Assembly: GCA_041394265.1 (NCBI GenBank)
Contig: JAWKIO010000005.1
Location: 5,017,790-5,081,789 of the forward strand
Direction of reading: 5' to 3'
Length of the DNA: 64,000 nucleotides
From: Acidimicrobiales bacterium
Lineage (GTDB): Bacteria; Actinomycetota; Acidimicrobiia; Acidimicrobiales; SZUA-35
Every line of letters starts with the position of its first letter. Position 1 is the stretch's first letter. Both the position numbers and the translations under genes were made by a program. Below, piece by piece: positions 53,740-62,513 of the stretch. Under the pieces are notes generated by a model. The model was given only the letters and a program-made list of their open reading frames with translations, did not search any database and was not told the origin of the DNA.

Positions 53740-54063
53740 CTACCAGCCGAGCTGTTTGAGCACGCCCAACGCGAGAGCGAAGAGGCCAAGGACAACGAGG
53801 GTCGGCGGCAGCATATGGAGCCGGAAATTTAGAACATCGTCATAGGTCCCGCCCCTACGACCAAGCTCCTTGAAGCCAACCCTCGGAACGGCTCGACCAA
53901 CTCGGCGCAGAACCCAGGCGAGCACCCAACACACGAGCGCGATGACGATTGGGACAACCACTACTGCCTCCGTCGGACTGTCAGGACGCCAGGAACGATC
54001 GTTGCCGGCAGCGAAGAAAGACACGATCGATGGCAAGCGAGTACTCTCGGTTGCACGCACCAC
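53740..54063 (-). CDS. Small two-helix membrane protein
   Basis: Up to 107 residues with two hydrophobic segments (VVVVPIVIALVCWVLAWVL and PPTLVVLGLFALALGVL) around a basic loop RRVGRAVPRVGFKELGRR. The codon use is as in neighbouring genes. The start is uncertain: GTG 54063 gives 107 residues, and later GTG codons near the first helix are possible. It belongs by position to the island's small membrane protein group. Function unknown. Confidence 0.5.
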   Translation of the reverse strand: MVRATESTRLPSIVSFFAAGNDRSWRPDSPTEAVVVVPIVIALVCWVLAWVLRRVGRAVPRVGFKELGRRGGTYDDVLNFRLHMLPPTLVVLGLFALALGVLKQLGW

Positions 54064-54160
54064 CAGTTCCGCAAGAGTGTTCGGTCCGTAGCCTGCCGTC
54101 GCTCACGAGCTGCAGCAAGCTCGACGGTCAGAAGCCACTTCCTCTGGGGCCCCGAACGAC

Positions 54161-54676
54161 ATGAACACGGCAACGGAGGAATCACCACGGGTCGTGCTGG
54201 TCAGGGTGAGTCCGAGAGCAATATCGCTGTTGATGGTCGGCTCGGTCGGACTCTTCACGGCCGGTGCCTACTACCTGATCGACATGGGCAACGATCCCGG
54301 TTTCGTCCTCACTCGGACCACCGGCGTCCGTTGGGCATTTGCTGGCTCTGCTCTGATGGCGGCGGCGGTGCTCCTGTTCAGCTTCGCCGCGCAACTCGTG
54401 AACAGGTTCATCTGGGCCGTGGGCACGAGCGCTGGAGTTCACGCTCCAATGTCTCCTCTCGGGAGGGCTCCACGACTGAAGGTCCCTGGCCCGCCGGCAG
54501 ACATCAGCCTCAGCGTCACCCCGCACCGGCTCGGGCTGAAGACGCTCGTGTTCTCCAACGCTGGAAGGCACTACAGCCTCACGGTGTCCCGCTCCAACGC
54601 TGCCCGGGTCGTGGAAACATTCAATGCGTGGGCAGCGACTCATCCCTCGCCCACAACGCCAAGCAGCGCCACCTAA
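54161..54676 (+). CDS. Small membrane protein with PH-like tail
   Basis: A 171-residue protein from ATG 54161 with helices at about residues 20-42 and 62-84. The soluble part has VTPHRLGLKTLVFSNAGRHYSLTVSRSNAARVVETFNAWA. This resembles the C-terminal parts of the proteins at 50803 and 51579 (hydrophobic strand, G-x-x-H/S, short helix ending in W). No catalytic motif is seen. Function unknown. Confidence 0.62.
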   Translation: MNTATEESPRVVLVRVSPRAISLLMVGSVGLFTAGAYYLIDMGNDPGFVLTRTTGVRWAFAGSALMAAAVLLFSFAAQLVNRFIWAVGTSAGVHAPMSPLGRAPRLKVPGPPADISLSVTPHRLGLKTLVFSNAGRHYSLTVSRSNAARVVETFNAWAATHPSPTTPSSAT

Positions 54677-54776
54677 ACGCCAACGAGTCCGACAGCCCCA
54701 GCTCCGCCCAGCGGCTGCGTGGTCGCCTCTGCCTTCGACCACCGGCCGTGGGATGCGCGGCGCTCATTGCCTAGCG

Positions 54777-55068
54777 TCAATCGTCGACGGCCACCGGACT
54801 CGGTTTCGGTCCACCCGACAGACCGGTGTCGCTGGCGATTGCCGGCCGTGGCGGATCGAACCGGCCATCCATGATTCGACGCTGCGCCAAGGGCTGAGCC
54901 AGGTCGATCGTCACGGTGTAGGCGACCGCCATCGCCTTGCACGCCGAGCCATCGTTGTTGTCAGGGACACGCACGCGTACCACCACAGCATCGTTGGTTT
55001 CGACCACGCCGACGTCAATATCGTCACGATCGAGCTTGATCGGGCATGCCGGATCGGTCACCGAAACC
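54777..55068 (-). pseudogene. C-terminal part of a membrane-anchored protein split by ISL3
   Basis: This open part reads VTDPACPIKLDRDDIDVG..., with two Cys that could form a disulfide (TDPACPI, GSACKAM), and ends in PKPSPVAVDD. It has no start of its own. Joining it to 56488-56707 through the 8-bp duplication CCGAAACC restores one frame (ASFEV-SVTDPACP) and a protein of about 165-170 residues. Confidence 0.75.
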
Positions 55069-56487
55069 GGCTCTCCGCGTTTCAGCGGGGTGTGATGGTG
55101 GCGAGTAGGTCCCAGTTGGGTCGGCCGGCGTAGAGCAGGGCACGGATCCGGTAGTTGGTGAACTGGCGGAACCCGAACGCCACACGCTTGACCCTCTTGA
55201 TCAGATTGTTCGCCGCCTCGGTCGGCCCGTTCGACACCCGGGCCTGGTGCCAGGCCGAGATCTGGTTGCTCCAGCGGACAATCGACCGCCCGAGACGCTG
55301 GATCTCGGGCGGGCAGTCCTGGTCTTGGAGATCGTGACCGAGCCGTTCGACGAACTCGGCCGCGAGCACGGGGTCGTCGATGTCGTAGATGCTGCGCACC
55401 GTCTCTTTCGCATGCCACGCGTTGCGGACCTCACCGTGCGGGTCCCCAGCGTCGAGCAGGCCCAACAGCTTGGCTCGACCATCCTCGTCGAGGCGTTCAT
55501 CAGCCATGGTGAGCAGCCGCCGGCATCGGTAGAGCGGGTCGTCTTTGTGGCCCCGGTGCCCGAGGGTCTGGTTCTGGACCCGGCGACGGACCTCATCGAG
55601 ACGCTGGTTCGCCAGCTTGATCAGGTGGAACGGATCCGCGATCTGGGTGGCGTCGGGGAGCATCGTGTCGAACGCGAGCCGCCACGGACCCGACAGGTCC
55701 AGCACCGCCCAACAGATCGTGTCCCGCCACGACGGCGGCGTCTCAGCAAGCCATTCACACAACCCGATCGATGAGCGGCCCTCGATCACATCGATCAACT
55801 GACCCCGGGCAACATCAACAATCGAGGTCGACCACGCCTGGGTCCGCCACCGACCCCGCCTCGCGAACAAGACCTCATCGACCCCGAGCGCGTCCACCGT
55901 GCCGACCCGGTCGGTATCGGCATCGAGGAGCGCTTGCCCGTAGGCGACCACGGCGTCGTTCACGGCGTGCCAGTCAGCACCAAGCTCGGCGGCGACATCG
56001 CTGACCGCACGACCGTGGCGGCCGACCTGCACCGTGGCCCACCGTGCGGCCCGGTCGGTCAACGACAACCGGGGCGCTGCGATCTTGGGGTCCTCGTGCG
56101 TCCAGGACCGCTGCTGGCACCAGATCCTGGGGCAGCAGAAGCGGTGCTTGCGCCACCGCAACCTCACCGGCCGTCCGAAACAGGTCAGGTCGGCGAGTTC
56201 GACCACGGGCCGGTCCTTCACCCAAGCCCGTTCGCGGCATTGCGGACACGCCGGCGTCTCGATGATCGATTCGACGGTGACCTCGAGCCGGCCGGGCAGC
56301 GGTTCGGTGACGTCGACGATGTTGACCGCGCTCAAGCCGACCAGCAGCTCGCACGCGCGCGTAGGGTTGAACACTGCAGGGGCACCTCAGAATCCGAACG
56401 GCTTAGACACCCTCAGATTCGCAGGTGCTCCTGAACCGCGTCGGCGATCCCCACCAGATCACACACCCCGCTCAGACGCGAAGCGCC
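55069..56487 (-). mobile_element. ISL3-family element (1419 bp)
   Basis: The terminal inverted repeats begin GGCTCTCCGCGTTTCAGCGG (left) and GGCGCTTCGCGTCTGAGCGG (right), and 22 of the first 26 bases agree. Exact 8-bp target duplications CCGAAACC lie at 55061-55068 and 56488-56495. A further short inverted repeat is present near 56388-56435 inside the right end. Confidence 0.93.
55082..56374 (-). CDS. ISL3-family transposase
   Basis: A 430-residue transposase from GTG 56374. The N-terminal zinc-binding region has TPACPQCRERAWVKDRP and HRFCCPRIWCQQRSW. A helix-turn-helix follows. The DDE domain shows ALGVDEVLFARRGRW, CWAVLDLSGPWRLAFDTMLPDATQIADPFHLIKLAN and NGPTEAANNLIKRVKRVAFGFRQF. The frame is intact and spans nearly the whole element. 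Confidence 0.93.
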   Translation of the reverse strand: MFNPTRACELLVGLSAVNIVDVTEPLPGRLEVTVESIIETPACPQCRERAWVKDRPVVELADLTCFGRPVRLRWRKHRFCCPRIWCQQRSWTHEDPKIAAPRLSLTDRAARWATVQVGRHGRAVSDVAAELGADWHAVNDAVVAYGQALLDADTDRVGTVDALGVDEVLFARRGRWRTQAWSTSIVDVARGQLIDVIEGRSSIGLCEWLAETPPSWRDTICWAVLDLSGPWRLAFDTMLPDATQIADPFHLIKLANQRLDEVRRRVQNQTLGHRGHKDDPLYRCRRLLTMADERLDEDGRAKLLGLLDAGDPHGEVRNAWHAKETVRSIYDIDDPVLAAEFVERLGHDLQDQDCPPEIQRLGRSIVRWSNQISAWHQARVSNGPTEAANNLIKRVKRVAFGFRQFTNYRIRALLYAGRPNWDLLATITPR

Positions 56488-56707
56488 CCGAAACCTCGAA
56501 CGATGCGGCATCGGCAGCCGGTTCACCGATGACGGCCCAGTCGGCATCCACATCGCCCCTCATGCTCCCGGTGAGTGCCCAGGTCGCTGCCGCGGCCACA
56601 ACGGCGGCCAGCCCAACGCCCAGCGACCGGACAGCGAACGCTGATGGAGCGGCCGAGCCAGATGCCATGCCCGATCCATCGGCCGAACGCATCCCGGGAT
56701 GAGACAA
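56488..56707 (-). pseudogene. N-terminal part of a membrane-anchored protein split by ISL3
   Basis: It starts at TTG 56707 or ATG 56692. After a Gly/Ser-rich start it has one hydrophobic segment, SLGVGLAAVVAAAATWALTG, that would anchor the protein, followed by DVDADWAVIGEPAADAASFEVS. The ISL3 element enters inside this last part. The remainder of the protein lies at 54777-55068. Confidence 0.72.
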
Positions 56708-56940
56708 CGCCGTTGCCTAGGGCCGGACCTTCATATCAACCAATGGACTCGAATCGCCGGCCGTGCTGAGGCATCCCCGAATGTCGATCGCACCACGGCT
56801 GACGCACCCCCAGATCGCCGGGACGGCGACGCACATTCTTGAGCGCTTCGACGCGACCGTATTGCCGGCTATGCGCTATCGGGGTGGGTGGCGGCGTGAA
56901 TGTTACGAGCGGTCGCACGCGGACCGATGGTGGATCGTGT

Positions 56941-57579
56941 TCAGTTCGGCTGATCGGGGTGCCGGATGATTCCGGTGGTGTTCGCGGCGATGACGGCAGC
57001 CGTTCGGTTTTCGACGTCGAGCTTTTTGTAGATGTGTGCGAGGTGCGTTTTCACGGTTGCTTCGCTGAGATGGAGGCGTTGGGCGATCGCCCGATTGCTC
57101 AAGCCTTCCGCGAGAAGTTCGAGCACGTCGAGTTCGCGGATGCTGAGGTCGTTGTTGCGCGCTTCTTTGTCGCGATTGATGACCCGATCGGCGATGACAG
57201 GGGCGAGCACGGCCCCGCCGGAGGCGACCTGTCGGATTGCTGCGAAGACGTCGTCGGGGAGGGCGTCTTTGAGGATGTAGCCGCGTGCTCCAGCGTCGAG
57301 TGCTGCGGTGATGTCGGCGTCGGTCGAGAACGTGGTGAAGACGATGACCTTTGGTGGGTTGTCGAGCGCTGTGATCGTGGCGGTGCCTGCGGCCCCTCCC
57401 ATTCCGGTCATGCGGAGATCCATCAGGACGACATCGACCTGGTGGTGGGTGGCGTAGTCCATGGCGCTTTCGGCGGTGTCGACATCGGCTACGACAGTGA
57501 GATCTGGTTGGGTGTTGATTGCGTCGCAGAGTCCGACTCGGAACAGTGGGTGGTCGTCGACGACGAGTACTGAGATCAT
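56941..57579 (-). CDS. NarL/LuxR-family response regulator
   Basis: A 212-residue protein from ATG 57579. The receiver has LVVDDHPLFR, phospho-acceptor Asp54 in VLMDLRM, and Lys in YILKDALPDD. The LuxR helix-turn-helix is near 148-205: LSIRELDVLELLAEGLSNRAIAQRLHLSEATVKTHLAHIYKKL. Its start overlaps the stop of the kinase gene (ATGA). The 233 bases between it and the ISL3-split gene hold no recognised feature. Confidence 0.94.
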   Translation of the reverse strand: MISVLVVDDHPLFRVGLCDAINTQPDLTVVADVDTAESAMDYATHHQVDVVLMDLRMTGMGGAAGTATITALDNPPKVIVFTTFSTDADITAALDAGARGYILKDALPDDVFAAIRQVASGGAVLAPVIADRVINRDKEARNNDLSIRELDVLELLAEGLSNRAIAQRLHLSEATVKTHLAHIYKKLDVENRTAAVIAANTTGIIRHPDQPN

Positions 57580-58697
57580 GGTGTCGGTACTGCTGCGTGG
57601 ACGGCGGTGCCGGCACCGGGTCGGGACTCGACGACGAGTGTTCCGCCGACCTGCTGTGCTCGTTCGCGCATCACTGACAGACCGAAACTCCCGGCAGACC
57701 GTTGCGTCGTGTCGCACGGGGTGAACCCTTGCCCGTCATCGACGATGTCGATGGCGACTTCGTCGTCGAGGTAGCTCAACGTGATGTACGCGCTCGACGC
57801 CTGGGCATGCTCGCGAATGTTCGCAAGCGCTCCTTGGGCGACGCGAAGCAGCATGGCTTGGAGCGGCTGTGGGAGGTCTCTGGGCTCACCGCTGACTTCG
57901 AACACGATCTCGGGCTGACGTTCTGGGTCGGTCACGGCGAGTTGGGCGAGTGCTGTTGGGAGCGGTGTTGCCACGAGTTCGACGGGACCGAGCGCGTCGA
58001 CGATTCGGCGCGCTTCGTGGAGTGCTGTCGTGGCGAGCTCTTCGATTCGTGACCTGGAGTTCGTCGCGTCGGGCGACCTGGCGATCAACAAGATTCCGGC
58101 GAGGTCTTGGGCGATGGTGTCGTGGACCTCGCGCGCCATTCGTCGACGTTCGTCGAGCATCCCTCGCGCGTGTTGACTGCGCGCGAGGTCGTCGCGGGTG
58201 GCTTCGAGATCGGCGAGTGCTCGTTGCGTGTGGTCGAACTCGGTGGCGAGGCGTCGGTAGCCGACGCAGGCGACGATCGCGAACCCGGCACCGAGGATCG
58301 GGCCGACAACCTCAGCGGCAAGGAGGCCGTCGTCGTCGACGGCTTCGGCTGCGATGACCACTGCCGTGATCGCCGCGACGACAGCGACAGCGGGGCGCAG
58401 TGGCAGCATCAACAAATAGAGAAACATCAACGGGACCGACACCCACACGAAGTCGACCGTCACGAGCAGTACTGCGGCCAACCAGGCAACGGTGAGTACG
58501 ATCAGCCAGATGATCTCGGACCGTCCACGCCGCCGAATCGGGACCCGGGCCACGTAGAGCGCGAGCAGGGTGATCGCAGCTGTCAGGGTCTGCCAGTCGG
58601 CGTTTCGTGACGCTGAGACGACGGTGACGGCAATGAAGAAGACGTCGATACCGCGTTCGAACCAGCCTCTGTTCGCTGAGAGCGGCGCGGGACCCAT
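57576..58697 (-). CDS. DesK/NarX-type sensor histidine kinase
   Basis: A 373-residue kinase (GTG one codon upstream is possible). About five to six membrane helices fill residues 18-150, with almost no external domain, so it probably senses the membrane itself or a partner protein. A coiled coil leads to the HisKA_3 box RRRMAREVHDTIAQDLAGIL with His192. The HATPase domain has GALANIREHAQAS and DIVDDGQGF, then GSFGLSVMRERAQQVGG. It is coupled to the regulator at 56941. The divergent ABC transporter genes 180 bases away are the probable target. Confidence 0.93.
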   Translation of the reverse strand: MGPAPLSANRGWFERGIDVFFIAVTVVSASRNADWQTLTAAITLLALYVARVPIRRRGRSEIIWLIVLTVAWLAAVLLVTVDFVWVSVPLMFLYLLMLPLRPAVAVVAAITAVVIAAEAVDDDGLLAAEVVGPILGAGFAIVACVGYRRLATEFDHTQRALADLEATRDDLARSQHARGMLDERRRMAREVHDTIAQDLAGILLIARSPDATNSRSRIEELATTALHEARRIVDALGPVELVATPLPTALAQLAVTDPERQPEIVFEVSGEPRDLPQPLQAMLLRVAQGALANIREHAQASSAYITLSYLDDEVAIDIVDDGQGFTPCDTTQRSAGSFGLSVMRERAQQVGGTLVVESRPGAGTAVHAAVPTP

Positions 58698-58877
58698 CAC
58701 GGGATCGAGTGTACTGACGGGCCGACGGCGGCTCGCTCACCCGATCGACGCACGGCGACTCATCCGTTCGGATGATGCCCCGTCATCCCATCCACCGAGT
58801 GGCCCGAGAGTGGCAGCCGAACACACTGGACCCCGTTCGGCGACCGCCGACAATCGACCCGGCCGGAGGCCACCACA

Positions 58878-59960
58878 ATGTTCCTCGCTCTACGAGAACT
58901 GCTCGTCGGACGAGCCCGCTTCGGGCTCGTCGCCGCAGTCGTCGGTCTGATCGCTTTGATGGCCACACTGCTGTCAGGACTCGCTGTCGGCCTGGTCGAC
59001 GACGGCATCTCCGGGGTTCGTCGACTCCCGGTCACTGACATCGCGTTCCAGGACGGCGCCGACGCGGTGTTCAGCCGGTCCACGCTGAATGACGCCAACC
59101 TCGACCCGTGGACCGAGTCGGGTCTCGAAGTGTCGCCGCTCGGTGTCACCTTTCTCAACGCCCGCACCGACACATCGGGCACCATCGACATCGCACTGTT
59201 CGGGGTGCCGGCCGACAGCTTCCTGGCCCCCGACCAACAGGCCCGCCAAGCACTCTCAGGTCCTGCGGGGATCGTGCTGAGTGACAGCTTCGAAGCCGAG
59301 GGGATCAAGATCGGCGACGAGTTGACGATCGTCGGCGTGGACGAGGTCCTGCCGGTCCTCGGCTTCACGTTCACCGGCTCCTACGGCCACGTCGACATCG
59401 CGTTCTCGTCGCTCGACACCTGGCAGCAACTGCAATACGGCGACAACGCAAAGGGACGGTTCTCCGCAATCGCCATTAACACCGACGACACGTCGGGCTT
59501 CGCAGCTCTCGACGCCGACGCCGGCACGGACACAATGTCGAAGCAAGCCGCATACAAGGGATCACCCGGCTACAGCGGTGAAACCCAGACGATGACACTC
59601 ATCCGCGTGTTTCTGCTCGCCATCTCCTCGCTCGTGGTCGGCGCGTTCTTCGTGATCTGGACCGTGCAACGCACCCAACAGATCGGGCTCCTCAAATCGA
59701 TCGGAGCCTCGAACTTCTACGTCATCAGCGACGCAGTCGGACAACTCGCAATCATCCTCGTCGTCGCCACCACGGCCGGCGCGCTCGTCGGAACCGGCGT
59801 CGGCCAACTCGTCGGCGGCGCCATCCCGTTCCGACTCGAAGCATCCGCCGTCCTGACCACCGCCGCCAGCCTGATCGTCCTCGGTCTCCTCGGCAGCATC
59901 GTCGCACTCCGGCGCATCGTCAACGTCGAACCAATCGTCGCTCTCAAGACCGACACCTGA
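58878..59960 (+). CDS. ABC transporter permease, MacB/FtsX type
   Basis: A 360-residue permease from ATG 58878 with GGAGG at 8 nt. One helix lies near residues 14-38. A large external domain follows to about 235 (MacB periplasmic core-like), then three helices of the FtsX domain from about 240 to 350. The cytosolic loop VQRTQQIGLLKSIGASNFYVI is typical. It has four helices only, so it should work as a dimer with the ATPase encoded 10 bases downstream. Confidence 0.9.
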   Translation: MFLALRELLVGRARFGLVAAVVGLIALMATLLSGLAVGLVDDGISGVRRLPVTDIAFQDGADAVFSRSTLNDANLDPWTESGLEVSPLGVTFLNARTDTSGTIDIALFGVPADSFLAPDQQARQALSGPAGIVLSDSFEAEGIKIGDELTIVGVDEVLPVLGFTFTGSYGHVDIAFSSLDTWQQLQYGDNAKGRFSAIAINTDDTSGFAALDADAGTDTMSKQAAYKGSPGYSGETQTMTLIRVFLLAISSLVVGAFFVIWTVQRTQQIGLLKSIGASNFYVISDAVGQLAIILVVATTAGALVGTGVGQLVGGAIPFRLEASAVLTTAASLIVLGLLGSIVALRRIVNVEPIVALKTDT

Positions 59961-59970
59961 ACGAGAAGTC

Positions 59971-60678
59971 ATGACACTCCACTTCCACAACGTCTCGCTC
60001 GCCTACCCCGACGGCGACGACACCCGCACCATCCTCGACAACGTCAACCTCGACATCGCCCCCGGCGAGACCGTTGCGGTCGCCGGCCAATCAGGATCTG
60101 GTAAATCGACGCTGCTGGCTATCGCCGGACTCCTCCTCACCCCGGACACCGGCGACGTCACGATCGCCGACAAACCCGCAACCGGACTGTCCAACAGAGA
60201 CGCCACAACAATCCGACGGGAACACGTCGGGATCATCTACCAAGCATCGAACCTGTTCCCCGCGCTCACCGCCACCGAACAACTCGAACTCGTCGCCCAC
60301 ATCAACGGCAACCTCGACTCCGTGCACCGCGACAAAGCACGGGAACTGCTGTGCGAGGTCGGACTTGAACACCGCCTCGACGCCCGACCCGCCCAACTGT
60401 CCGGTGGCGAGCGCCAACGCGTCGGCGTCGCCCGAGCACTCATGAATCAACCCGAACTGCTCCTCGCCGACGAGCCAACTGCGTCACTCGATTCCGAACG
60501 AGGCAACCAACTGATGAGACTTCTCCTCGACCAGGCGGACGCACGCGGCACCGCCACGCTCATCGTCACCCACACCCTCGACCAGCTCCCCGAACGCGTC
60601 CGACAACTACGCCTTCAAGACGGGCATCTGCACGCTGCAAGCTCTCCCAGCGAACTCGCTTCGACCGTCGATCGCTAG
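59971..60678 (+). CDS. ABC transporter ATPase, MacB/LolD type
   Basis: A 235-residue ATPase with Walker A GQSGSGKST at residues 39-47, a Q-loop in IYQASNLFPALTA, signature LSGGERQRVGVARAL, Walker B LLLADEPTASLD and the switch His in IVTHTLDQL. The sequence NLFPALTATEQLEL is typical of the LolD/MacB group, which moves peptides, lipids or lipoproteins rather than sugars. It pairs with the permease at 58878. Substrate unknown; with the adjacent two-component system a cell-envelope stress or antimicrobial peptide response is likely. Confidence 0.93.
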   Translation: MTLHFHNVSLAYPDGDDTRTILDNVNLDIAPGETVAVAGQSGSGKSTLLAIAGLLLTPDTGDVTIADKPATGLSNRDATTIRREHVGIIYQASNLFPALTATEQLELVAHINGNLDSVHRDKARELLCEVGLEHRLDARPAQLSGGERQRVGVARALMNQPELLLADEPTASLDSERGNQLMRLLLDQADARGTATLIVTHTLDQLPERVRQLRLQDGHLHAASSPSELASTVDR

Positions 60679-60756
60679 CAGCTGGCCATCGCAACCTGCA
60701 GCGGCGGCGGCCCGTCGCAATGCCGAGAGCCGCATCGAAGCCGCAGCACTTCGCGC

Positions 60757-61074
60757 TCACCGCAACGGTGCGTCATAGGGAGTCATCTGGACAGCTCGGC
60801 ATGACCCGCCAAGGCGCACGTCAGCGCTTCGAGCGACTCGCGAACCCCTGACCCGCAGCCCGAAACAGGCATTGGCCGAAGGGTTTCGAACCACGCACAT
60901 CGACAGGGCCTTCGCAGCGTCACACCCGAGAAAGGTCGGCGCGTCGGTGCTCGGTCGGTCGGTGACGACGTTCCCGCCGAAGTGAACAACGACGTCGCCG
61001 ATGTCGAGGTCGGTGGTGGCGAACAAGCCACGGCCCTCGATCGATGATTCGGCGACAACGACTCTTGCACTCAC
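60757..61074 (-). pseudogene. Truncated SET-domain protein
   Basis: Residues 4-36 (VVVAESSIEGRGLFATTDLDIGDVVVHFGG) match the start of bacterial SET-domain proteins, which are protein lysine methyltransferases. The later SET motifs (NHSCDPN and the Tyr-rich end) are absent, and the 65 residues that follow show no relation to the family. It is probably a decayed remnant at the edge of the IS3 element. Confidence 0.5.
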
Positions 61075-61127
61075 CCACGACGACTGTGGCGGACGATCTG
61101 AGCGGGTCCCGTTGATTGGTCCAGGGG

Positions 61128-61991
61128 CTATGCGGGTTGGGGTTGGTGGTTGATGGTGGTCCAGTGGTCGGCGAACTCGGTTGGGGTGAGGTCGCCGTGG
61201 GCGGTGTGGGGCCGGTTCTTGTTGTAGTCGATTCGCCAGTCGTCGATGATCACGCGGGCTTCGAGCAGGCTGTCGAAGACCCAGAGGTTCAACAGCTCGT
61301 CACGCATCCGGGAGTTGAATGATTCGATCCAGGCGTTCTGCCATGGCGAGCCGGGGTTGATGAACACCGCGGCCACGCCGGCCTCCGCGCACCACTCAGC
61401 GACCACGATCGCGACGAACTCGGGGCCGTTGTCGAAGCGGACGAAGGCGGGCGGGCGGCCTCGCTCGATCACCAATCGTTCCAGGCAGGCGACGACGTCG
61501 TCGGCGGTGATGGAGTGATCGACATCGGAAGCGAGGGCTTCGCGGGTGAACTCGTCGATGACGTTGAGGATCTTGACCTGGCGTCCGTCGATGGTGTGAT
61601 CGAACTGGAAGTCCAAGGCCCACAAGGCGTTGGGGGCGATCAGCGACATGGGCCCGACATGGGCGCCGATGCCGGTGAGGCGCTTGCGTTTGCGTTTCTG
61701 CGGGACCTGGAGGCCTTCGTCACGCCACAGACGGCGGATCCGCTTGTTGTTCACCACCCAGCCCTCCCGGCGGAGATGCTTCGCGGCGCGGCGCCAACCC
61801 CACCGAGGCCGGCGCTTCGCGAACGCCCGGAGTTCCTCACGGATCAAGGCCTCGTCGTCGGGCGGCGGCACCGGCTCATGACGTTGCGTGGAGCGATGCT
61901 GGCCGACCACACGGCACGCGTGGCGTTGGGAGACCCCGAACTCGTCCTCGAGCGCTGCGACGGCGACCCGGCGACGGTTCGGGGTCACCAT
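61128..61991 (-). CDS. IS3-family transposase OrfB (integrase core)
   Basis: From ATG 61991 (287 residues) with GAGGA upstream. An HTH_21-like region (EELRAFAKRRPRWGWRRAAKHLRREGW) leads to the rve DDE core: LWALDFQFDHT, VRFDNGPEFVAIV and NAWIESFNSRMRDELLN. It overlaps the end of orfA at an A-rich GGAAAAATGG. In this family OrfB is usually made as an OrfAB fusion by -1 frameshifting, and this may be the slippery site. Confidence 0.9.
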   Translation of the reverse strand: MVTPNRRRVAVAALEDEFGVSQRHACRVVGQHRSTQRHEPVPPPDDEALIREELRAFAKRRPRWGWRRAAKHLRREGWVVNNKRIRRLWRDEGLQVPQKRKRKRLTGIGAHVGPMSLIAPNALWALDFQFDHTIDGRQVKILNVIDEFTREALASDVDHSITADDVVACLERLVIERGRPPAFVRFDNGPEFVAIVVAEWCAEAGVAAVFINPGSPWQNAWIESFNSRMRDELLNLWVFDSLLEARVIIDDWRIDYNKNRPHTAHGDLTPTEFADHWTTINHQPQPA

Positions 61992-62265
61992 TTTTCCTCC
62001 GCGAGGTACTTCAACATCGCCTTGTCCAACTCGGCTTCGGCGAGCAGCTTCTTCAGCTGCGCGTTCTCGGTCTCGAGCTCCTTCAGGCGTTTCGCGTCCT
62101 CGGCCTTCATCCCGCCGTACTGATTCAGCCATCTGGCCCAGGTCGACTCAGCGATCCCGAACTCGCGACACACCTCCTCGACGGTCTTGCCTCGGCGAGG
62201 AGCTTCTGGCCCTCGGCCAGCTTGCGGATGATCTGCTCCGGCGAACGCCGGCGCCGTTTCGACAT
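61985..62265 (-). pseudogene. IS3-family OrfA, with a one-base deletion
   Basis: The natural start is ATG 62265 (MSKRRRRSPEQIIRKLAEGQ). The sequence GAGGCAAGACC near 62190 stands where GAGGGCAAGACC is expected, so one base is missing. The frame changes before KTVEEVCREFGIAESTWARW. The second half has the helix-turn-helix and a leucine-zipper-like coil (RLKELETENAQLKKLLAEAEL). The element is probably unable to make full OrfAB. Confidence 0.8.
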
Positions 62266-62513
62266 GGTCGGTCCTTCCTGCCCCGCCATCATGGCGGAGC
62301 CGTTCAGACCGCACAGCTACTGGACCGATCTCAGGGGCTCAGCGCAGATCCGACATCCATCCATCCTGGCCGCTCGTACGAACCCCTCGCAGCACACCGA
62401 CGCGGATGTGGCTCTGACGCGCTCGGAAACGCGCCCCTCAGAACGCCGTCTACCTGCGTGCGATCGGATCCAACTGCGCGTTGCTACACCGGCTACATGC
62501 ATGGTGCTGGACT

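Larger units (their letters stand above)
61114..62330 (-). mobile_element. IS3-family element (about 1.2 kb, ends approximate)
   Basis: The inverted ends read GATTGGTCCAGGGGCTATGCGG (left, from 61114) and the complement of the right end GATCGGTCCAGTAGCTGTGCGG (to 62330), 18 of 22 identical. The first bases of each tip and the target duplication could not be fixed. It carries orfA and orfB on the minus strand in the usual overlapping arrangement. Confidence 0.75.

Noticed and set aside
60880..60900. tRNA T-arm-like GGGTTTCGAACCAC near 60886
   Set aside because: No acceptor or anticodon arm surrounds it; it lies in the SET-remnant frame and is probably chance.
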